Shown: positions 25,555 through 35,029, counted from the first letter of the stretch. The stretch: DNA of 64,000 bases from Devosia riboflavina (GCF_000743575.1 NZ_JQGC01000014.1:1-64000); one strand, 5' to 3'. Translations and numbers: made by a program. The notes: generated by a model from the sequence alone, not told the origin.

Positions 25555-28473
25555 ATGCAGCAAGCCCCTCTCTTTTCGATTCAGCCCACAGCCCCCACAC
25601 CTCTGCGCCTCGCCGCCGGCGAGCGCGTTGCGGCGCGCCTAAAACCCCTGGTGCGCGGCGCGATCCATACCGATCCCCTGATGACCTATGCCTGGAGCGG
25701 CGACGCCAGTTCCTATCGGCTGATCCCGGCCGTGGTGGTCTTCGTCAATTCCGAAGACGATGTGCGCGAGGTTTTTAAGGCCGCCCGCGCCGAGGGCCTG
25801 CCCGTCACGTTTCGCGCCGCCGGCACCTCCCTCTCAGGCCAGGCCGTCACGGATGGCGTGCTCGCCGTTCTGGGCGATGGCTGGCGCAAGCTGGCCATCC
25901 ATCCGGGCGCCGAAAAGATCACCCTGGGGCCGGCCATCATCGTTGCCGAGGCCAATCGCGCGCTGAAGAAATTTGACAAAAAGATCGGGCCGGACCCGGC
26001 GAGCCAGGCGACCTGCAAGATCGGTGGCGTCGTCAACAACAACTCGTCCGGCATGTGCTGCGGTGTCGCGCAAAACACCTATCACACCATGGACCGCCTG
26101 CGGATCGTCCTCACCGACGGCACCATGCTCGATAGCGGCGATGCCGCCAGCCGCGACGCTTTTCGCGCTTCGCATGGCAAGATGCTGGCTGGGCTCCATC
26201 AGCTCCACCATGACGTCATGGCGGACGAAGAACTCGTCGCCCTGATCCGCCACAAATACCGGATCAAGAACACCGTCGGCTATTCGCTCAATGCGTTGGT
26301 CGACTATCACGACCCGCTCGATATTCTCATCCACCTGATGGTGGGTTCGGAAGGTACGCTCGGCTTCGTCTCGGAAGTCACCTACAACACCGTGCCCGAG
26401 CACCCGTTCAAGGCCACGGGGTTGATCCCCTTCCCCAATCCGCAATCGGCCGGCCGCGCCATCATCGAAATGGCCAATGGTGGCGTGCAGGTGACCACAG
26501 GCGTCACCGCCGCCGAATATATCGAGCGCCGCGCCCTCGCCACGGTCGAACATCTTGCCCCCATGGCCCCGCTCTTGCCCTGGCTCACGGAAGACTCGCC
26601 GGCTGTGCTGATCGACGTCACGGCCCCCGATGCCGCAACGCTCGAAATGGAAGTCGCCAAAGCCAACGCCCTCCTCGCCCGCCATGGCGCAACTCATATC
26701 GACCTCTCCACGGACGAGCATCGCAGCCACGCCCTCTGGGACATTCGAAAAGGCTTTTTCACCTCGGCCGGCGCTGCGCGCCCCAAGGGCACGATCATGC
26801 TCACCGAGGACGTTGCCGCCCCGATCGAAAAGCTCGCCGAATTCGTCGTCGACCTCCGCACCATGCTCGACGAGCACGGCTATACCGACGCCGTCATTTT
26901 CGGCCACGCGCTTGCCGGCAATCTCCATTTCCAGATGGGCGACGATTTTTCTGTCCCCGGCGCCGCGGAAAAATTCGACGTCTTCAACCAGGAACTGAGC
27001 AAGCTCGTCTCGCTGCGCTATGGCGGTTCCCTGAAAGCCGAGCACGGCACCGGCCGCGCCATCGCACCCTTCGTCGAGGCCGAATGGGGCTCAAAAGCCT
27101 ATGCGATCATGCATCGCATCAAGGCACTCTTTGATCCCGAGCGCCTGCTCAATCCCGGCGTGCTGCTCAATGATGACGCCAAAATCCACGTCAAAAACCT
27201 GAAGGTCATGCCGCTGGCCGACGAAATCGTCGATCTCTGCATCGAATGCGGTTTCTGCGAGCCGGCCTGCCCCAGCCACCATATGACGCTGACCCCGCGC
27301 CAGCGCATCGCCGTCACCCGCGAACGCGCCCGCCTACGTGCCAGTGGCGAAGACCCCGCCCGCCTCGCCCGCTTCGAGGCCGATTTCCAATATGCCGGCA
27401 TGGATACCTGTGCCGCCTGCAATCTCTGCTCGCTGCGCTGCCCCGTCGGCATCGAGACCGGTACTCTTATTCTGGGCGAACGCGCCCGCCGTCGTGGCGG
27501 CACGGCCCATACCGTCGCCCGCATTGCCGCCGACCACCGCGGCACGGTGGAACGCGCCATGCGCGGCGGCGTCGCCTTTGCCGATGCGGCCCGCACGATC
27601 ATCCCCGCCCCTGCCGTGGAGGCCATCACCGAAACAGCCCGGCGCCTCACCAATAAGCGCGTGCCCCGCGTCTCCCGTGCCCTGCACCACGGCCCCGGCG
27701 CACCCCGTGCCCACGACGCGAGGCAGGACCCGCGCAAGACCGGCTTCCCGGTCCCCACCGCGCAGGCCGGCCGTCCGCAGATCGTCTACTTCCCCGCCTG
27801 CCCCAGCCGCATGTTCGGCGCGCCGAAAACCGAGCATGACCTGCTCGACACGCCCGCGGCGATGATGGCCCTCCTCGAGCGCGCCGGTTACGACGTCATC
27901 GTGCCCGACCATCTTACGGGTCAATGCTGCGGCCAACCTTTCCAGTCGAAGGGTTTTCCGGAACAGGCCGCCGAAGTCGGCAAGGCCCTCAAGGCCGAGC
28001 TGTCGGTGCTGTCCGATGCCGGTCGCCTCAATGTCGTCACCGACGCCTCCACCTGCGCCAAGCACCTCAAGGAATTCCCCGGCGATGCGCCGGTCGCCGA
28101 CTCGGCCCAGTTCCTCGTCACCCACGTGCTGCCAAAACTGGCGATCACACAAAAACTGCCCGTTGTCGCCGTGCACCACAATTGCTCGGCCCAGCGCCTT
28201 GCCGAACAGCCGGCGACGGAAGCCGTTGCCGCCGCCTGCGCCGACAAACTGGCCGTGCTCTCCTCGATCACCTGCTGCGGCTATGCCGGGGACAAGGGCC
28301 TGTTCCTGCCCGAACTCAACGCCCACGCGACCCGCCGCGTCCACAATGACATTCCGGACAATTGCACGCTGGGCGTTTCCACGGTCTCGACCTGCGCCTC
28401 GGGTCTCAGCGAAAGGGCCGACATCCCCTTCGTGAGCCTTGCAAGCCTCCTCGAATGGGCCAGCCGACCCTGA
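25555..28473 (+). CDS. FAD-binding and Fe-S oxidoreductase (D-lactate dehydrogenase-like, YdiJ/Dld type)
   Basis: This encodes 972 residues. The N-terminal half is a PCMH-type FAD domain (VTFRAAGTSLSGQAVTDG, GGVVNNNSSGMCCG, VGSEGTLGFVSEVTY) plus FAD-oxidase C-terminal domain (GHALAGNLHF). Two 4Fe-4S ferredoxin motifs follow: CIECGFCEPAC (Cys562, 565, 568, 572) and CAACNLCSLRC (619, 622, 625, 629). The C-terminal third has two CCG-type cysteine domains (GQCCGQPF, ITCCGYAGDKG). Such fusions oxidise D-2-hydroxyacids, chiefly D-lactate, and pass electrons to quinone at the membrane. The exact substrate, D-lactate or D-2-hydroxyglutarate, cannot be told. Confidence 0.92.
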   Translation: MQQAPLFSIQPTAPTPLRLAAGERVAARLKPLVRGAIHTDPLMTYAWSGDASSYRLIPAVVVFVNSEDDVREVFKAARAEGLPVTFRAAGTSLSGQAVTDGVLAVLGDGWRKLAIHPGAEKITLGPAIIVAEANRALKKFDKKIGPDPASQATCKIGGVVNNNSSGMCCGVAQNTYHTMDRLRIVLTDGTMLDSGDAASRDAFRASHGKMLAGLHQLHHDVMADEELVALIRHKYRIKNTVGYSLNALVDYHDPLDILIHLMVGSEGTLGFVSEVTYNTVPEHPFKATGLIPFPNPQSAGRAIIEMANGGVQVTTGVTAAEYIERRALATVEHLAPMAPLLPWLTEDSPAVLIDVTAPDAATLEMEVAKANALLARHGATHIDLSTDEHRSHALWDIRKGFFTSAGAARPKGTIMLTEDVAAPIEKLAEFVVDLRTMLDEHGYTDAVIFGHALAGNLHFQMGDDFSVPGAAEKFDVFNQELSKLVSLRYGGSLKAEHGTGRAIAPFVEAEWGSKAYAIMHRIKALFDPERLLNPGVLLNDDAKIHVKNLKVMPLADEIVDLCIECGFCEPACPSHHMTLTPRQRIAVTRERARLRASGEDPARLARFEADFQYAGMDTCAACNLCSLRCPVGIETGTLILGERARRRGGTAHTVARIAADHRGTVERAMRGGVAFADAARTIIPAPAVEAITETARRLTNKRVPRVSRALHHGPGAPRAHDARQDPRKTGFPVPTAQAGRPQIVYFPACPSRMFGAPKTEHDLLDTPAAMMALLERAGYDVIVPDHLTGQCCGQPFQSKGFPEQAAEVGKALKAELSVLSDAGRLNVVTDASTCAKHLKEFPGDAPVADSAQFLVTHVLPKLAITQKLPVVAVHHNCSAQRLAEQPATEAVAAACADKLAVLSSITCCGYAGDKGLFLPELNAHATRRVHNDIPDNCTLGVSTVSTCASGLSERADIPFVSLASLLEWASRP

Positions 28474-28483
28474 TCTCGAACAG

Positions 28484-28506
28484 GGCCCCGGCACCCAGCC
28501 GGGGCC
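28484..28506 (+). terminator. GC-rich hairpin after the dehydrogenase gene
   Basis: GGCCCCGGC (28484-28492) and GCCGGGGCC (28498-28506) pair around ACCCA, 10 nt past the stop. There is no T tract, so it is a 3' stabiliser or a weak terminator. Confidence 0.5.
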
Positions 28507-28587
28507 ACACTGGACGCCCCAGAGCTTCCGCGGCTTTTCAAGCCGAGGCGTCCCGCGCTACAAGACGCGTCGCGAAGTGGGGACGAG

Positions 28588-29895
28588 ATGGCTACCTATA
28601 CCGATATTGCGCGGCGCGTTTACAACCATACCTGGAAGCTCGATCCGATCATCCGCAGTCTGCTCGACACGGATTTTTACAAGCTCCTGATGCTGCAAAT
28701 GATCTGGGGCCTCTATCCCAAGGTCGACGCCACCTTCTCGCTGATCAACCGCACCAAATCCGTTCGCCTCGCCGACGAAATCGACATCGATGAGCTCCGC
28801 GCCCAGCTCGACCATTGCCGCACGCTGCGCGTTTCCAAGAAGGAAATGATCTGGCTGGCCGGTAACACTTTTTATGGGTCCAAGCAGATTTTTCAGCCCG
28901 GCTTCCTCCGCTGGCTCGAAAATTTCCAACTGCCGGAATATCGCCTGGAAAAGCGCGACGGCCAGTTCGTGCTCGAATTCCCCGGCCTCTGGGTCGAAAC
29001 GTCCATGTGGGAAATCCCGGCCCTCGCCATCATCAACGAACTGCGCTCGCGCGCCGCGATGAAGAGCTACGGCCCCTTCACCCTCGACGTTCTCTATGCC
29101 CGCGCCAAGGCAAAGATGTGGGAAAAGGTCGAGCGGCTGCAAAAGCTGCCGGACCTCAAAATCTCAGATTTCGGCACCCGCCGCCGCCACTCTTTTCTTT
29201 GGCAGCGTTGGTGCGTGGAAGCGCTCAAGGAAGGGATCGGCGACAATTTCACCGGCACCTCCAACGTAAAACTCGCCATGGATACCGATCTCGAAGCGCT
29301 GGGCACCAATGCCCATGAGCTGCCCATGGTGCTGGCGGCCCTGGCGCGGTCCGACGACGAGTTGCGCGAGGCGCCTTATCGCGTGCTGCAGGATTGGAAG
29401 AGCTATTATGGCGGCAACCTGCTCATCGTCCTCCCCGATGCCTTCGGCACCGACGCCTTCCTCCGCGATGCGCCCGACTGGGTTGCCGATTGGACCGGCT
29501 TCCGCCCGGATAGCGCTCCGGCCATCGAAGGTGGCGAGCGAATCATCAAATTCTGGGAGAGCCGCGGCCGCGACCCCAAGGAGAAGCTGCTGATCTTTTC
29601 CGACGGGCTCGACGTCGACATGATCGAGGAAGCCTATCTCCATTTCGATGGACGCGTCCGCATGAGCTTTGGCTGGGGCACCAACCTCACCAACGACTTT
29701 GAAGGCTGCTCGCCCGAAGACAATCGCGGCCTCGAACCGATTTCCATCGTCGCCAAGGTCAGCGAGGCCAATGGCCGACCGGCGGTAAAACTCTCGGACA
29801 ATCCGGCCAAGGCAACGGGCGAACAGAGCGAAATCGAGCGCTATATCCGCGTTTTCGGCGATGCCGGCCGCGTCGAGCACGCCGTCCGCGTCTGA
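28588..29895 (+). CDS. pncB: Nicotinate phosphoribosyltransferase
   Basis: This encodes 435 residues. It catalyses nicotinate plus PRPP to nicotinate mononucleotide with ATP hydrolysis in NAD salvage. The family hallmarks are [28 protein letters not shown] (here [11 protein letters not shown], with the phosphorylated His region), [28 protein letters not shown] and [18 protein letters not shown] ribosome site precedes the ATG. It is transcribed alone; a GCGCGCCC/GGGCGCGC hairpin (29921-29950) follows. Confidence 0.97.
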   Translation: MATYTDIARRVYNHTWKLDPIIRSLLDTDFYKLLMLQMIWGLYPKVDATFSLINRTKSVRLADEIDIDELRAQLDHCRTLRVSKKEMIWLAGNTFYGSKQIFQPGFLRWLENFQLPEYRLEKRDGQFVLEFPGLWVETSMWEIPALAIINELRSRAAMKSYGPFTLDVLYARAKAKMWEKVERLQKLPDLKISDFGTRRRHSFLWQRWCVEALKEGIGDNFTGTSNVKLAMDTDLEALGTNAHELPMVLAALARSDDELREAPYRVLQDWKSYYGGNLLIVLPDAFGTDAFLRDAPDWVADWTGFRPDSAPAIEGGERIIKFWESRGRDPKEKLLIFSDGLDVDMIEEAYLHFDGRVRMSFGWGTNLTNDFEGCSPEDNRGLEPISIVAKVSEANGRPAVKLSDNPAKATGEQSEIERYIRVFGDAGRVEHAVRV

Positions 29896-29968
29896 CGCTT
29901 TTCACCTCAAAGCAAACAAAGCGCGCCCTGTGGAGAAACCATGGGCGCGCCGGCGCATTAATGCCTCA

Positions 29969-29985
29969 TGAACCAACTAGGTTCA
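29969..29985. promoter_or_regulatory. 17-bp inverted repeat TGAACC-N5-GGTTCA
   Basis: TGAACC (29969-29974) and GGTTCA (29980-29985) are exact inverted repeats around AACTA, 33 nt upstream of the start of the following small gene. It could be an operator for that gene. The binding protein is unknown. Confidence 0.4.
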
Positions 29986-30017
29986 GTTTCGGCACGGGGG
30001 CTCCAATGGAGCCGAAT

Positions 30018-30266
30018 ATGAGTCTTGAACTAATCGACATTGCGCTGGCCGAACGCCACGACCACCCGCGCCTCGTCAATCGGGTGACGGGCAAGGTCAA
30101 GGCCGTGCTCACCGAAACCATCGACGGCCGGGAGCAGCGGCACGAAATTTTTATCCCGGCCTGGATCGAGCGCGAGGATGGCATGGATGAAAGCGATATT
30201 GACCTGGCCTTGATGGTCAAGGCCGCAAAGATCGTCGGCCGCCTCAAGTCGAGGCTCGCGAGCTAG
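30018..30266 (+). CDS. Small protein of unknown function
   Basis: This encodes 82 residues from ATG at 30018, chosen because GGAG (30008-30011) lies six bases upstream; two earlier in-frame ATGs are less well placed. It is a soluble, charged protein with the pattern LIDIALAERHDHPRLVNRVTGKVKAVL and a C-terminal helix DESDIDLALMVKAAKIVGRLK. I do not recognise the family. Its TAG stop overlaps the stop of the converging membrane-anchored gene in CTAG. Confidence 0.65.
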   Translation: MSLELIDIALAERHDHPRLVNRVTGKVKAVLTETIDGREQRHEIFIPAWIEREDGMDESDIDLALMVKAAKIVGRLKSRLAS

Positions 30267-30511
30267 TCCTTGTTTTTTGCCGTCTTGGCGATGGACTGCA
30301 GGAACATGCGGTCGGAGGGCGAAAGCCCCATGGGAATATAGGCCGGGGCCGGCGCGACAGTGCCCGATGCCCGATGCCGATAGGCCGGCGCGGTGGCAAA
30401 ATGGCGAGCCTGGGCGGCCATGGCGGCAAACTTCTGCCGCTTCTCGCTCCGCACAAAAGCAACGAGCGTCGTGGCCGCGATGAGCACGATAGCGATAATT
30501 TGCCAATCCAT
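30263..30511 (-). CDS. Small single-pass membrane protein of unknown function
   Basis: This encodes 82 residues from ATG at 30511, with AAGGAGG just upstream. An N-terminal hydrophobic helix (MDWQIIAIVLIAATTLVAFV) is followed by a basic segment (RSEKRQKFAAMAAQARHF) and a proline/alanine-rich tail, so the bulk is probably cytoplasmic. No family was recognised. It lies upstream of plsC in the same direction but with its own good ribosome site. Confidence 0.65.
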   Translation of the reverse strand: MDWQIIAIVLIAATTLVAFVRSEKRQKFAAMAAQARHFATAPAYRHRASGTVAPAPAYIPMGLSPSDRMFLQSIAKTAKNKD

Positions 30512-30588
30512 GTCGGCCTCCTTCAACCGGGCCAACATAGCTAATAAAACGTTAATTCCGAAGCGAAGCCGCGCGTTAAGCCTAACGC

Positions 30589-31395
30589 CTAAACTTGCAC
30601 CGAAACCGGCAGCGGCAGGTCGCGATTGAGCGCCACCAGCATGGCACGCACTTCCTTTTCGGCGGCCTTGGTCACCGTCTTGCGGTCGGCGCCATGGGCC
30701 AGAACCTGCGGCGTACCGAAGGCTACCGTGACGTCCTTGCGCGGTCCCCCGAGAATTTCGGCAATGTTCTGCTTGACCGACTTGGACTTGATCCAGGCCA
30801 CCAGCGAACGCTCATTGCGACTGATCGGCAGGCCCTCAAGCCTGGTATAGGCGACGGTCAGGGGCTGGATGTTCACTTCCATCGCGCCGGCCGCCTCCAT
30901 GGCGTGCTGGGCCGCGCCGACCAGCGCCGAGCGGAAGGGCAGGACGTGAGTGCCGATATCGGACTGGCCCTCGGCAAAGAGCACCACCGCATTGCCATCC
31001 GCCATATGCCTGCCCATGGCCTCGGCCGTGCGGCCGGTGCCCGAGCGGCGGGTGCGGTCGACATAGATGGTCTTTTGCAGGTTCGCCATCATGCTCACGA
31101 AGGGCCATTTGGCGATTTCCTGCTTGGCCACAAAGGTCACCGGCGCCACCGAGCCGATGGCGACGATATCGGTCCAGGAAATATGGTTGGACACCAACAG
31201 CGTTGGCCGGCCCTTGGCCGGTGCCCCGATCACGGTGACCCTGAGGCCAAGGAACCAGCAGCCGACCTTGTGGAAGACCTGTGGCAGGACCGGCCAGAAC
31301 GGCAGCTTCAGGGCAATGACCAGCGCCTGCAGCGGGATGATCACGATCAGCACAGGCAGGAAGATGAAGATGAAGAACAGGCTGCGGCGGATCAT
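30589..31395 (-). CDS. Lysophospholipid acyltransferase (PlsC family)
   Basis: This encodes 268 residues from ATG at 31395. An N-terminal membrane helix is followed by the acyltransferase motifs NHISWTD (His71-Asp76, the H-x4-D catalytic pair) and LFAEGQSDIG (the EGT-like motif). It would add a fatty acid to lysophosphatidate or a related lysolipid at the inner membrane. Its ATG overlaps the fur TAA by one base (TAATG). The fur-plsC pair is conserved in rhizobia; miaB, phoH and ybeY, which usually follow, are absent here. Confidence 0.93.
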   Translation of the reverse strand: MIRRSLFFIFIFLPVLIVIIPLQALVIALKLPFWPVLPQVFHKVGCWFLGLRVTVIGAPAKGRPTLLVSNHISWTDIVAIGSVAPVTFVAKQEIAKWPFVSMMANLQKTIYVDRTRRSGTGRTAEAMGRHMADGNAVVLFAEGQSDIGTHVLPFRSALVGAAQHAMEAAGAMEVNIQPLTVAYTRLEGLPISRNERSLVAWIKSKSVKQNIAEILGGPRKDVTVAFGTPQVLAHGADRKTVTKAAEKEVRAMLVALNRDLPLPVSVQV

Positions 31396-31847
31396 TATTC
31401 GGACTTGTCCTTTTGCCCCGCCTTGTCCGTCAGCGGCACGGCATAGAGTTCGAGACGGTGGTCGACGAGCCGATATCCCAGCCGCTTGGCGATGACTTCC
31501 TGGATGGCCTCGATTTCCTCGTTGCGGAATTCGATGACTTTTCCCGAGCGGATATCGATCAGGTGGTCGTGATGCTCGTCCGGAATCAGTTCGAAACGGG
31601 CGCGACCGTCCTTGAAATCGTGCTTGGTGACGAGCCCTGCTTCCTCGAAGAGGTTGACGGTGCGGTAGACAGTCGAGAGCGAAATTTTCGGGTCGATGGC
31701 CGAGGCGCGGCGGTAAAGCTCTTCCACGTCGGGATGGTCGGAACTTTCCTCGATGACCCGCGCAATAACGCGCCGCTGGTCGGTCATGCGCATGCCGCGC
31801 GCCACGCAGGCTTCTTCCAGGGTCGGATCGGACGGCGTCTTGCTCAA
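31395..31847 (-). CDS. Fur/Mur-family metalloregulator
   Basis: This encodes 150 residues from TTG at 31847. AAGGAGA precedes it at the right distance, and an ATG inside the same stretch opens only a two-codon frame (ATG GCT TGA). The winged helix (MRMTDQRRVIARVIEESSDHPDVEELYRRA, SLSTVYRTVNLFEEAGLV) and the metal site HHDHLID (92-98) are clear. The C-terminal CxxC zinc pairs are missing, as in rhizobial Mur, which senses manganese. Iron sensing is therefore less likely, but sequence alone cannot decide. Confidence 0.92.
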   Translation of the reverse strand: MSKTPSDPTLEEACVARGMRMTDQRRVIARVIEESSDHPDVEELYRRASAIDPKISLSTVYRTVNLFEEAGLVTKHDFKDGRARFELIPDEHHDHLIDIRSGKVIEFRNEEIEAIQEVIAKRLGYRLVDHRLELYAVPLTDKAGQKDKSE

Positions 31848-31883
31848 GCCATGTCTCCTTGCCTAGCCTTGTTCGGCATGGGG

Positions 31884-32366
31884 TTACCCAAGATCGCGCG
31901 TCATGACAAGCGCGGTAGCCGCGCTGCCATCGGCCTTGGCATAGTAGCCTTTTCGCGACGAAACCGTCGAGAAGCCAAGCTTTTTGTAGAGTTTGATGGC
32001 CGGCTGGTTCTGCTCGTCGACTTCGAGGAACATTTTTCGCGCCGGCGACATCATGAGGTCGGCAAAGACCGCATCGAGCAGCGCCCGCCCCACCCCCTTG
32101 CCGCGCCATTTCGGGTCGACGGCAATCGTAAGAAGTTCGCTCTCATCGGCCACGAGCCGGATCAGCGCAAAGCCGGCAATGCGGCGCTTGGCGTCGCAGG
32201 CCACATAGGTCGGCGTCGCCTTGTCCTCGAGAAACCCCAGAAAATCGGCGACCGGCCAGCCGCGGAAAAAGCCCTGCGCATGCAATTGCGCGAGGCGCTG
32301 CGCGTCCTTCAATTCAGCCGGTTCGATATGCAGCCCATGCGGGGCCATCCAGAGCTTGTCCATCAC
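31884..32366 (-). CDS. rimI: Ribosomal-protein-alanine acetyltransferase RimI
   Basis: This encodes 160 residues. The GNAT acetyl-CoA loop is ELLTIAVDPKWRGKGVGRALL, followed by MFLEVDEQNQPAIKLYKKLGFSTVSSRKGYY, the typical RimI C-terminal pattern with the catalytic Tyr region. It acetylates the N-terminal alanine of ribosomal protein S18 in E. coli. The start overlaps the tsaB stop by 4 nt; tsaB-rimI coupling is a widespread arrangement that supports the name. Confidence 0.93.
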   Translation of the reverse strand: MMDKLWMAPHGLHIEPAELKDAQRLAQLHAQGFFRGWPVADFLGFLEDKATPTYVACDAKRRIAGFALIRLVADESELLTIAVDPKWRGKGVGRALLDAVFADLMMSPARKMFLEVDEQNQPAIKLYKKLGFSTVSSRKGYYAKADGSAATALVMTRDLG

Positions 32367-32974
32367 ACCCGCCTCGGAATTTTGGCCGCATCCTGCGGCT
32401 TGGCATCGGCATCGCGGATATAGGCAGCGTGCGGCGGATAGGCCAGCGGATCGGCGAAACCGGCGAAGCGCACCATGGCCGAGAGATCAACAAAGGGGGA
32501 TTCGACCAGCGTCACGCTTGGCACCACGCGGCTACGTGCCTCTTCGATCGGCAGCAGCATGGGCTCGGTCTCGGCCACACCCGGCGCCGAAAAGGCCTGG
32601 AAATAAGCCTCGCCCCGGCGCGCATCAAGCAGCACCGTCACCGGACCCGAAGCGACACCAAGCGACAGGGCGAAAAGACTAGGAATACCAAGCACCGGCA
32701 GCTTTCGCGCCAGCCCCAGCCCGCGTGCCGCCGAAAGACCGATACGCAATCCCGTAAACGAGCCCGGCCCGGTCGTGACGGCAATCCGTTGCACGTCGGC
32801 ATGGCCGAGACCATTGCGCGCGAGCAGCGCCGCAAGCCGATCAAAGAGAATTTCGGCATGACCCGTCGCAATATCGTCGACACTGACATCCGTCACGCCA
32901 TCGGCCCGCAGGACGGCCAGTTGCAGGCGCGGCGCGGCCGTGTCGATGGCTAGAGTGATGGGCGGCTTCGTCAT
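32363..32974 (-). CDS. tsaB: tRNA threonylcarbamoyladenosine protein TsaB
   Basis: This encodes 203 residues. It is an ASKHA-fold protein that partners TsaD and TsaE to make t6A37 in ANN-decoding tRNAs. ITLAIDTAAPRLQLAVL is the first phosphate-loop-like strand, VTTGPGSFTGLRIGLSAARGL is the family signature and TVLLDARRGEAYF follows. It heads the operon tsaB-rimI-fur-plsC and is divergent from lnt with 136 nt between. Confidence 0.95.
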   Translation of the reverse strand: MTKPPITLAIDTAAPRLQLAVLRADGVTDVSVDDIATGHAEILFDRLAALLARNGLGHADVQRIAVTTGPGSFTGLRIGLSAARGLGLARKLPVLGIPSLFALSLGVASGPVTVLLDARRGEAYFQAFSAPGVAETEPMLLPIEEARSRVVPSVTLVESPFVDLSAMVRFAGFADPLAYPPHAAYIRDADAKPQDAAKIPRRV

Positions 32975-33110
32975 TCTCGCTCCTGTCGGCAGCGACGTTC
33001 AGGCATTCTGGCTCGTAACGCCAGCGCGAGCCCAAGTCCACTGCCTTGACGCCTCCCGCCCTCGGGGCGACCTTCCCCGGCATGTGCCGTGATTCGCGTC
33101 TGCCCCCACC

Positions 33111-34742
33111 ATGATCAAGCCCGTGACCTGGCTGGCCGAAACCACCATGCTCAGCCATGGCTGGCAGCGCTTTTGCATCCTGCTTGTCGCCGGGGCCGTC
33201 GCCGGTCTCTCGGTGCCGCCCTTTTTCGTGCTGCCCGCGCTCTTTGTCGCCATGCCCTTCTGGGTCTGGGCGCTCGACGGGGCCGAGCGCAAGCGCAACT
33301 GGTTCCGGCGGATTTTCGGGCCCGCCTTCACCATCGGCTTCGCCTTCGGCTGGGGCTATTTCCTCGTCGCCTTCCATTGGCTGGGCGCCGCCTTCTTCGT
33401 CGATGGCGGCTGGATGCTGGCGCTCATGCCCTTTGCCATCGCGGCTCTCGCAGCCTTGATCGCCCTCTTCTGGGGCCTTGCCAGCGCTCTCGCCCATCTC
33501 TTCTGGAGCCACGGCGCCGCCCGCATCGTGACACTCTCGTCCTTCCTCGCCGTCGCCGAATTTGCCAGGGGCCATGTGCTCACCGGTTTCCCCTTCGATC
33601 TCCTCGGCTATGCGCTGACCGGCACGGACGAGCTCATGCAACTCGCCTCGGTGATCGGGGTCTATGGCCTGACCTTCCTCGCCCCGCTCCTCGCCATGAC
33701 GCCAGCCCTGATCTGGCCGGCCGACGACCGCCCGATGAGCCGGCGGCTCTTTCCATTCTTCCTGGCGCTGGCCGTGATTGCCGGCCAATTGGCCTATGGC
33801 TGGAACCGTCTCTCGGGCACCGTCGCCACCGAGCGCCAGGACGTCGCCATGCGCCTCGTCCAGCCCATGGTCTATGAGCATGCCGATTTCGGCAATGTCG
33901 ACCCGGTCGCCCTCATCGACCGCCTGCTCATGCTCTCGGACATGCGCATGGACCCCACCGATCAGGGGCTTGCCGACATCACCCATCTTGTCTGGCCCGA
34001 ATCGAGCGTCCCCTTCTTCCTCGATACCTATCCCGACGCCCTGGCGCGCATTGCCCGCATGCTGCCCGAGACCGCGACCCTGCTCGCCGGCGTCCCGCGC
34101 CAGATTTTTGGGCTCGACGGGGAAAAGCCGCAGGGTGCGCCCTATAATTCGCTCGTCGCCATCAATACCGATGGCGAAATCATCGCCAGCTACGACAAGT
34201 CCCACCTCGTTCCCTTCGGCGAATACCTGCCGTTCCAGGACATTCTTTCCCGTGTGGGCATAAAGCAGTTCGTGCCGGGTGCCGATGGCTGGTCGCATGG
34301 CGATGCGCGTCGCCGCCTGATGGAACTGCCGGGCACCCCGGCCTTCCTCGCCGTCATCTGCTACGAAGTGCTGTTCTCGGGCGATCTCGGCGATACGGCC
34401 AATGCCCAGTTCATCCTCAATGTCACCAACGACGCCTGGTTTGACGGCTCCATCGGCCCGGCCCAGCACGCCCATCACGCCCGCCTCCGTGCCGTCGAAG
34501 AGGGCATGAGCCTCCTCCGCGCCGCCAATACCGGCCTCACCTTTGCCACCGACCCGCTTGGCCGCATCACCGCGCAACTGGTCCCCGGCCAGATGGCTGC
34601 GCTTGACGTCCGCCCCCACCAGCGCCTCGCTCCCACTATCTTTGCCCAGCTCCGGCACTATCCCTTCGCGATTGCCATCATCGCCGGCATCCTGATCGGC
34701 TTCGTCGCCTCGCGGCGCGCGCGGCGAAAACTGCCGGAATAG
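33111..34742 (+). CDS. lnt: Apolipoprotein N-acyltransferase Lnt
   Basis: This encodes 543 residues. An N-terminal half of about six membrane helices precedes a nitrilase-type periplasmic domain, and a final helix (about 515-535) anchors the C-terminus. The catalytic triad is Glu297 (VWPESSVPF), Lys363 (YDKSHLVPFGEYLPF) and Cys417 (VICYEVLF). It adds the third acyl chain to lipoproteins at the inner membrane before Lol sorting. The usual neighbours (tlyC upstream, metK downstream) are not here. A terminator follows. Confidence 0.97.
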   Translation: MIKPVTWLAETTMLSHGWQRFCILLVAGAVAGLSVPPFFVLPALFVAMPFWVWALDGAERKRNWFRRIFGPAFTIGFAFGWGYFLVAFHWLGAAFFVDGGWMLALMPFAIAALAALIALFWGLASALAHLFWSHGAARIVTLSSFLAVAEFARGHVLTGFPFDLLGYALTGTDELMQLASVIGVYGLTFLAPLLAMTPALIWPADDRPMSRRLFPFFLALAVIAGQLAYGWNRLSGTVATERQDVAMRLVQPMVYEHADFGNVDPVALIDRLLMLSDMRMDPTDQGLADITHLVWPESSVPFFLDTYPDALARIARMLPETATLLAGVPRQIFGLDGEKPQGAPYNSLVAINTDGEIIASYDKSHLVPFGEYLPFQDILSRVGIKQFVPGADGWSHGDARRRLMELPGTPAFLAVICYEVLFSGDLGDTANAQFILNVTNDAWFDGSIGPAQHAHHARLRAVEEGMSLLRAANTGLTFATDPLGRITAQLVPGQMAALDVRPHQRLAPTIFAQLRHYPFAIAIIAGILIGFVASRRARRKLPE

Positions 34743-34751
34743 GGCATAAAA

Positions 34752-34775
34752 AAGCCCCGGATCGCTCCGGGGCTT
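34752..34775. terminator. Rho-independent terminator after lnt
   Basis: AAGCCCCGGA (34752-34761) pairs with TCCGGGGCTT (34766-34775) around TCGC. A run of A precedes it, and on the minus strand the run becomes a T tract, so it works best for the converging csbD gene and partly for lnt. Confidence 0.88.
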
Positions 34776-34797
34776 CTTCGCAAACGACAGACTGGCG

Positions 34798-35004
34798 TCA
34801 GTGCCAGGTCTGACGGTCATACCAAGTATCGACATCCCGACGGACCTCGTCCTTGGCCTTGCCGTAGCGCTCCTGGATCTTGCCTTCGAGCTGCTCGCGC
34901 TTGCCGTTGATCTCGGTCAGATCGTCGTCAGTGAGTTTGCCCCACTGTTCCTTGACCTTGCCCGAGACCTGCTTCCAGTTACCTTCAACGCGGTTCCAGT
35001 CCAT
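34798..35004 (-). CDS. CsbD family stress protein
   Basis: This encodes 68 residues. It is a full CsbD domain: MDWNRVEGNWKQVSGKVKEQWGKLTDDDL and the repeat-like second half QLEGKIQERYGKAKDEV. These small, hydrophilic, helical proteins are induced by general stress in many bacteria; the mechanism is unknown. It has a GGAG ribosome site and lies just before the DUF1365 gene's end in the same direction. Confidence 0.93.
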   Translation of the reverse strand: MDWNRVEGNWKQVSGKVKEQWGKLTDDDLTEINGKREQLEGKIQERYGKAKDEVRRDVDTWYDRQTWH

Positions 35005-35029
35005 GAAAAGCTCCTTTGGTTATGAAGGG

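Noticed and set aside
32841-34835. 664-residue open frame on the minus strand across lnt
   Set aside because: It is the antisense of lnt, whose catalytic motifs are all present. The reading is rich in Gly/Glu/Arg with no family resemblance, as expected from high-GC shadow frames.
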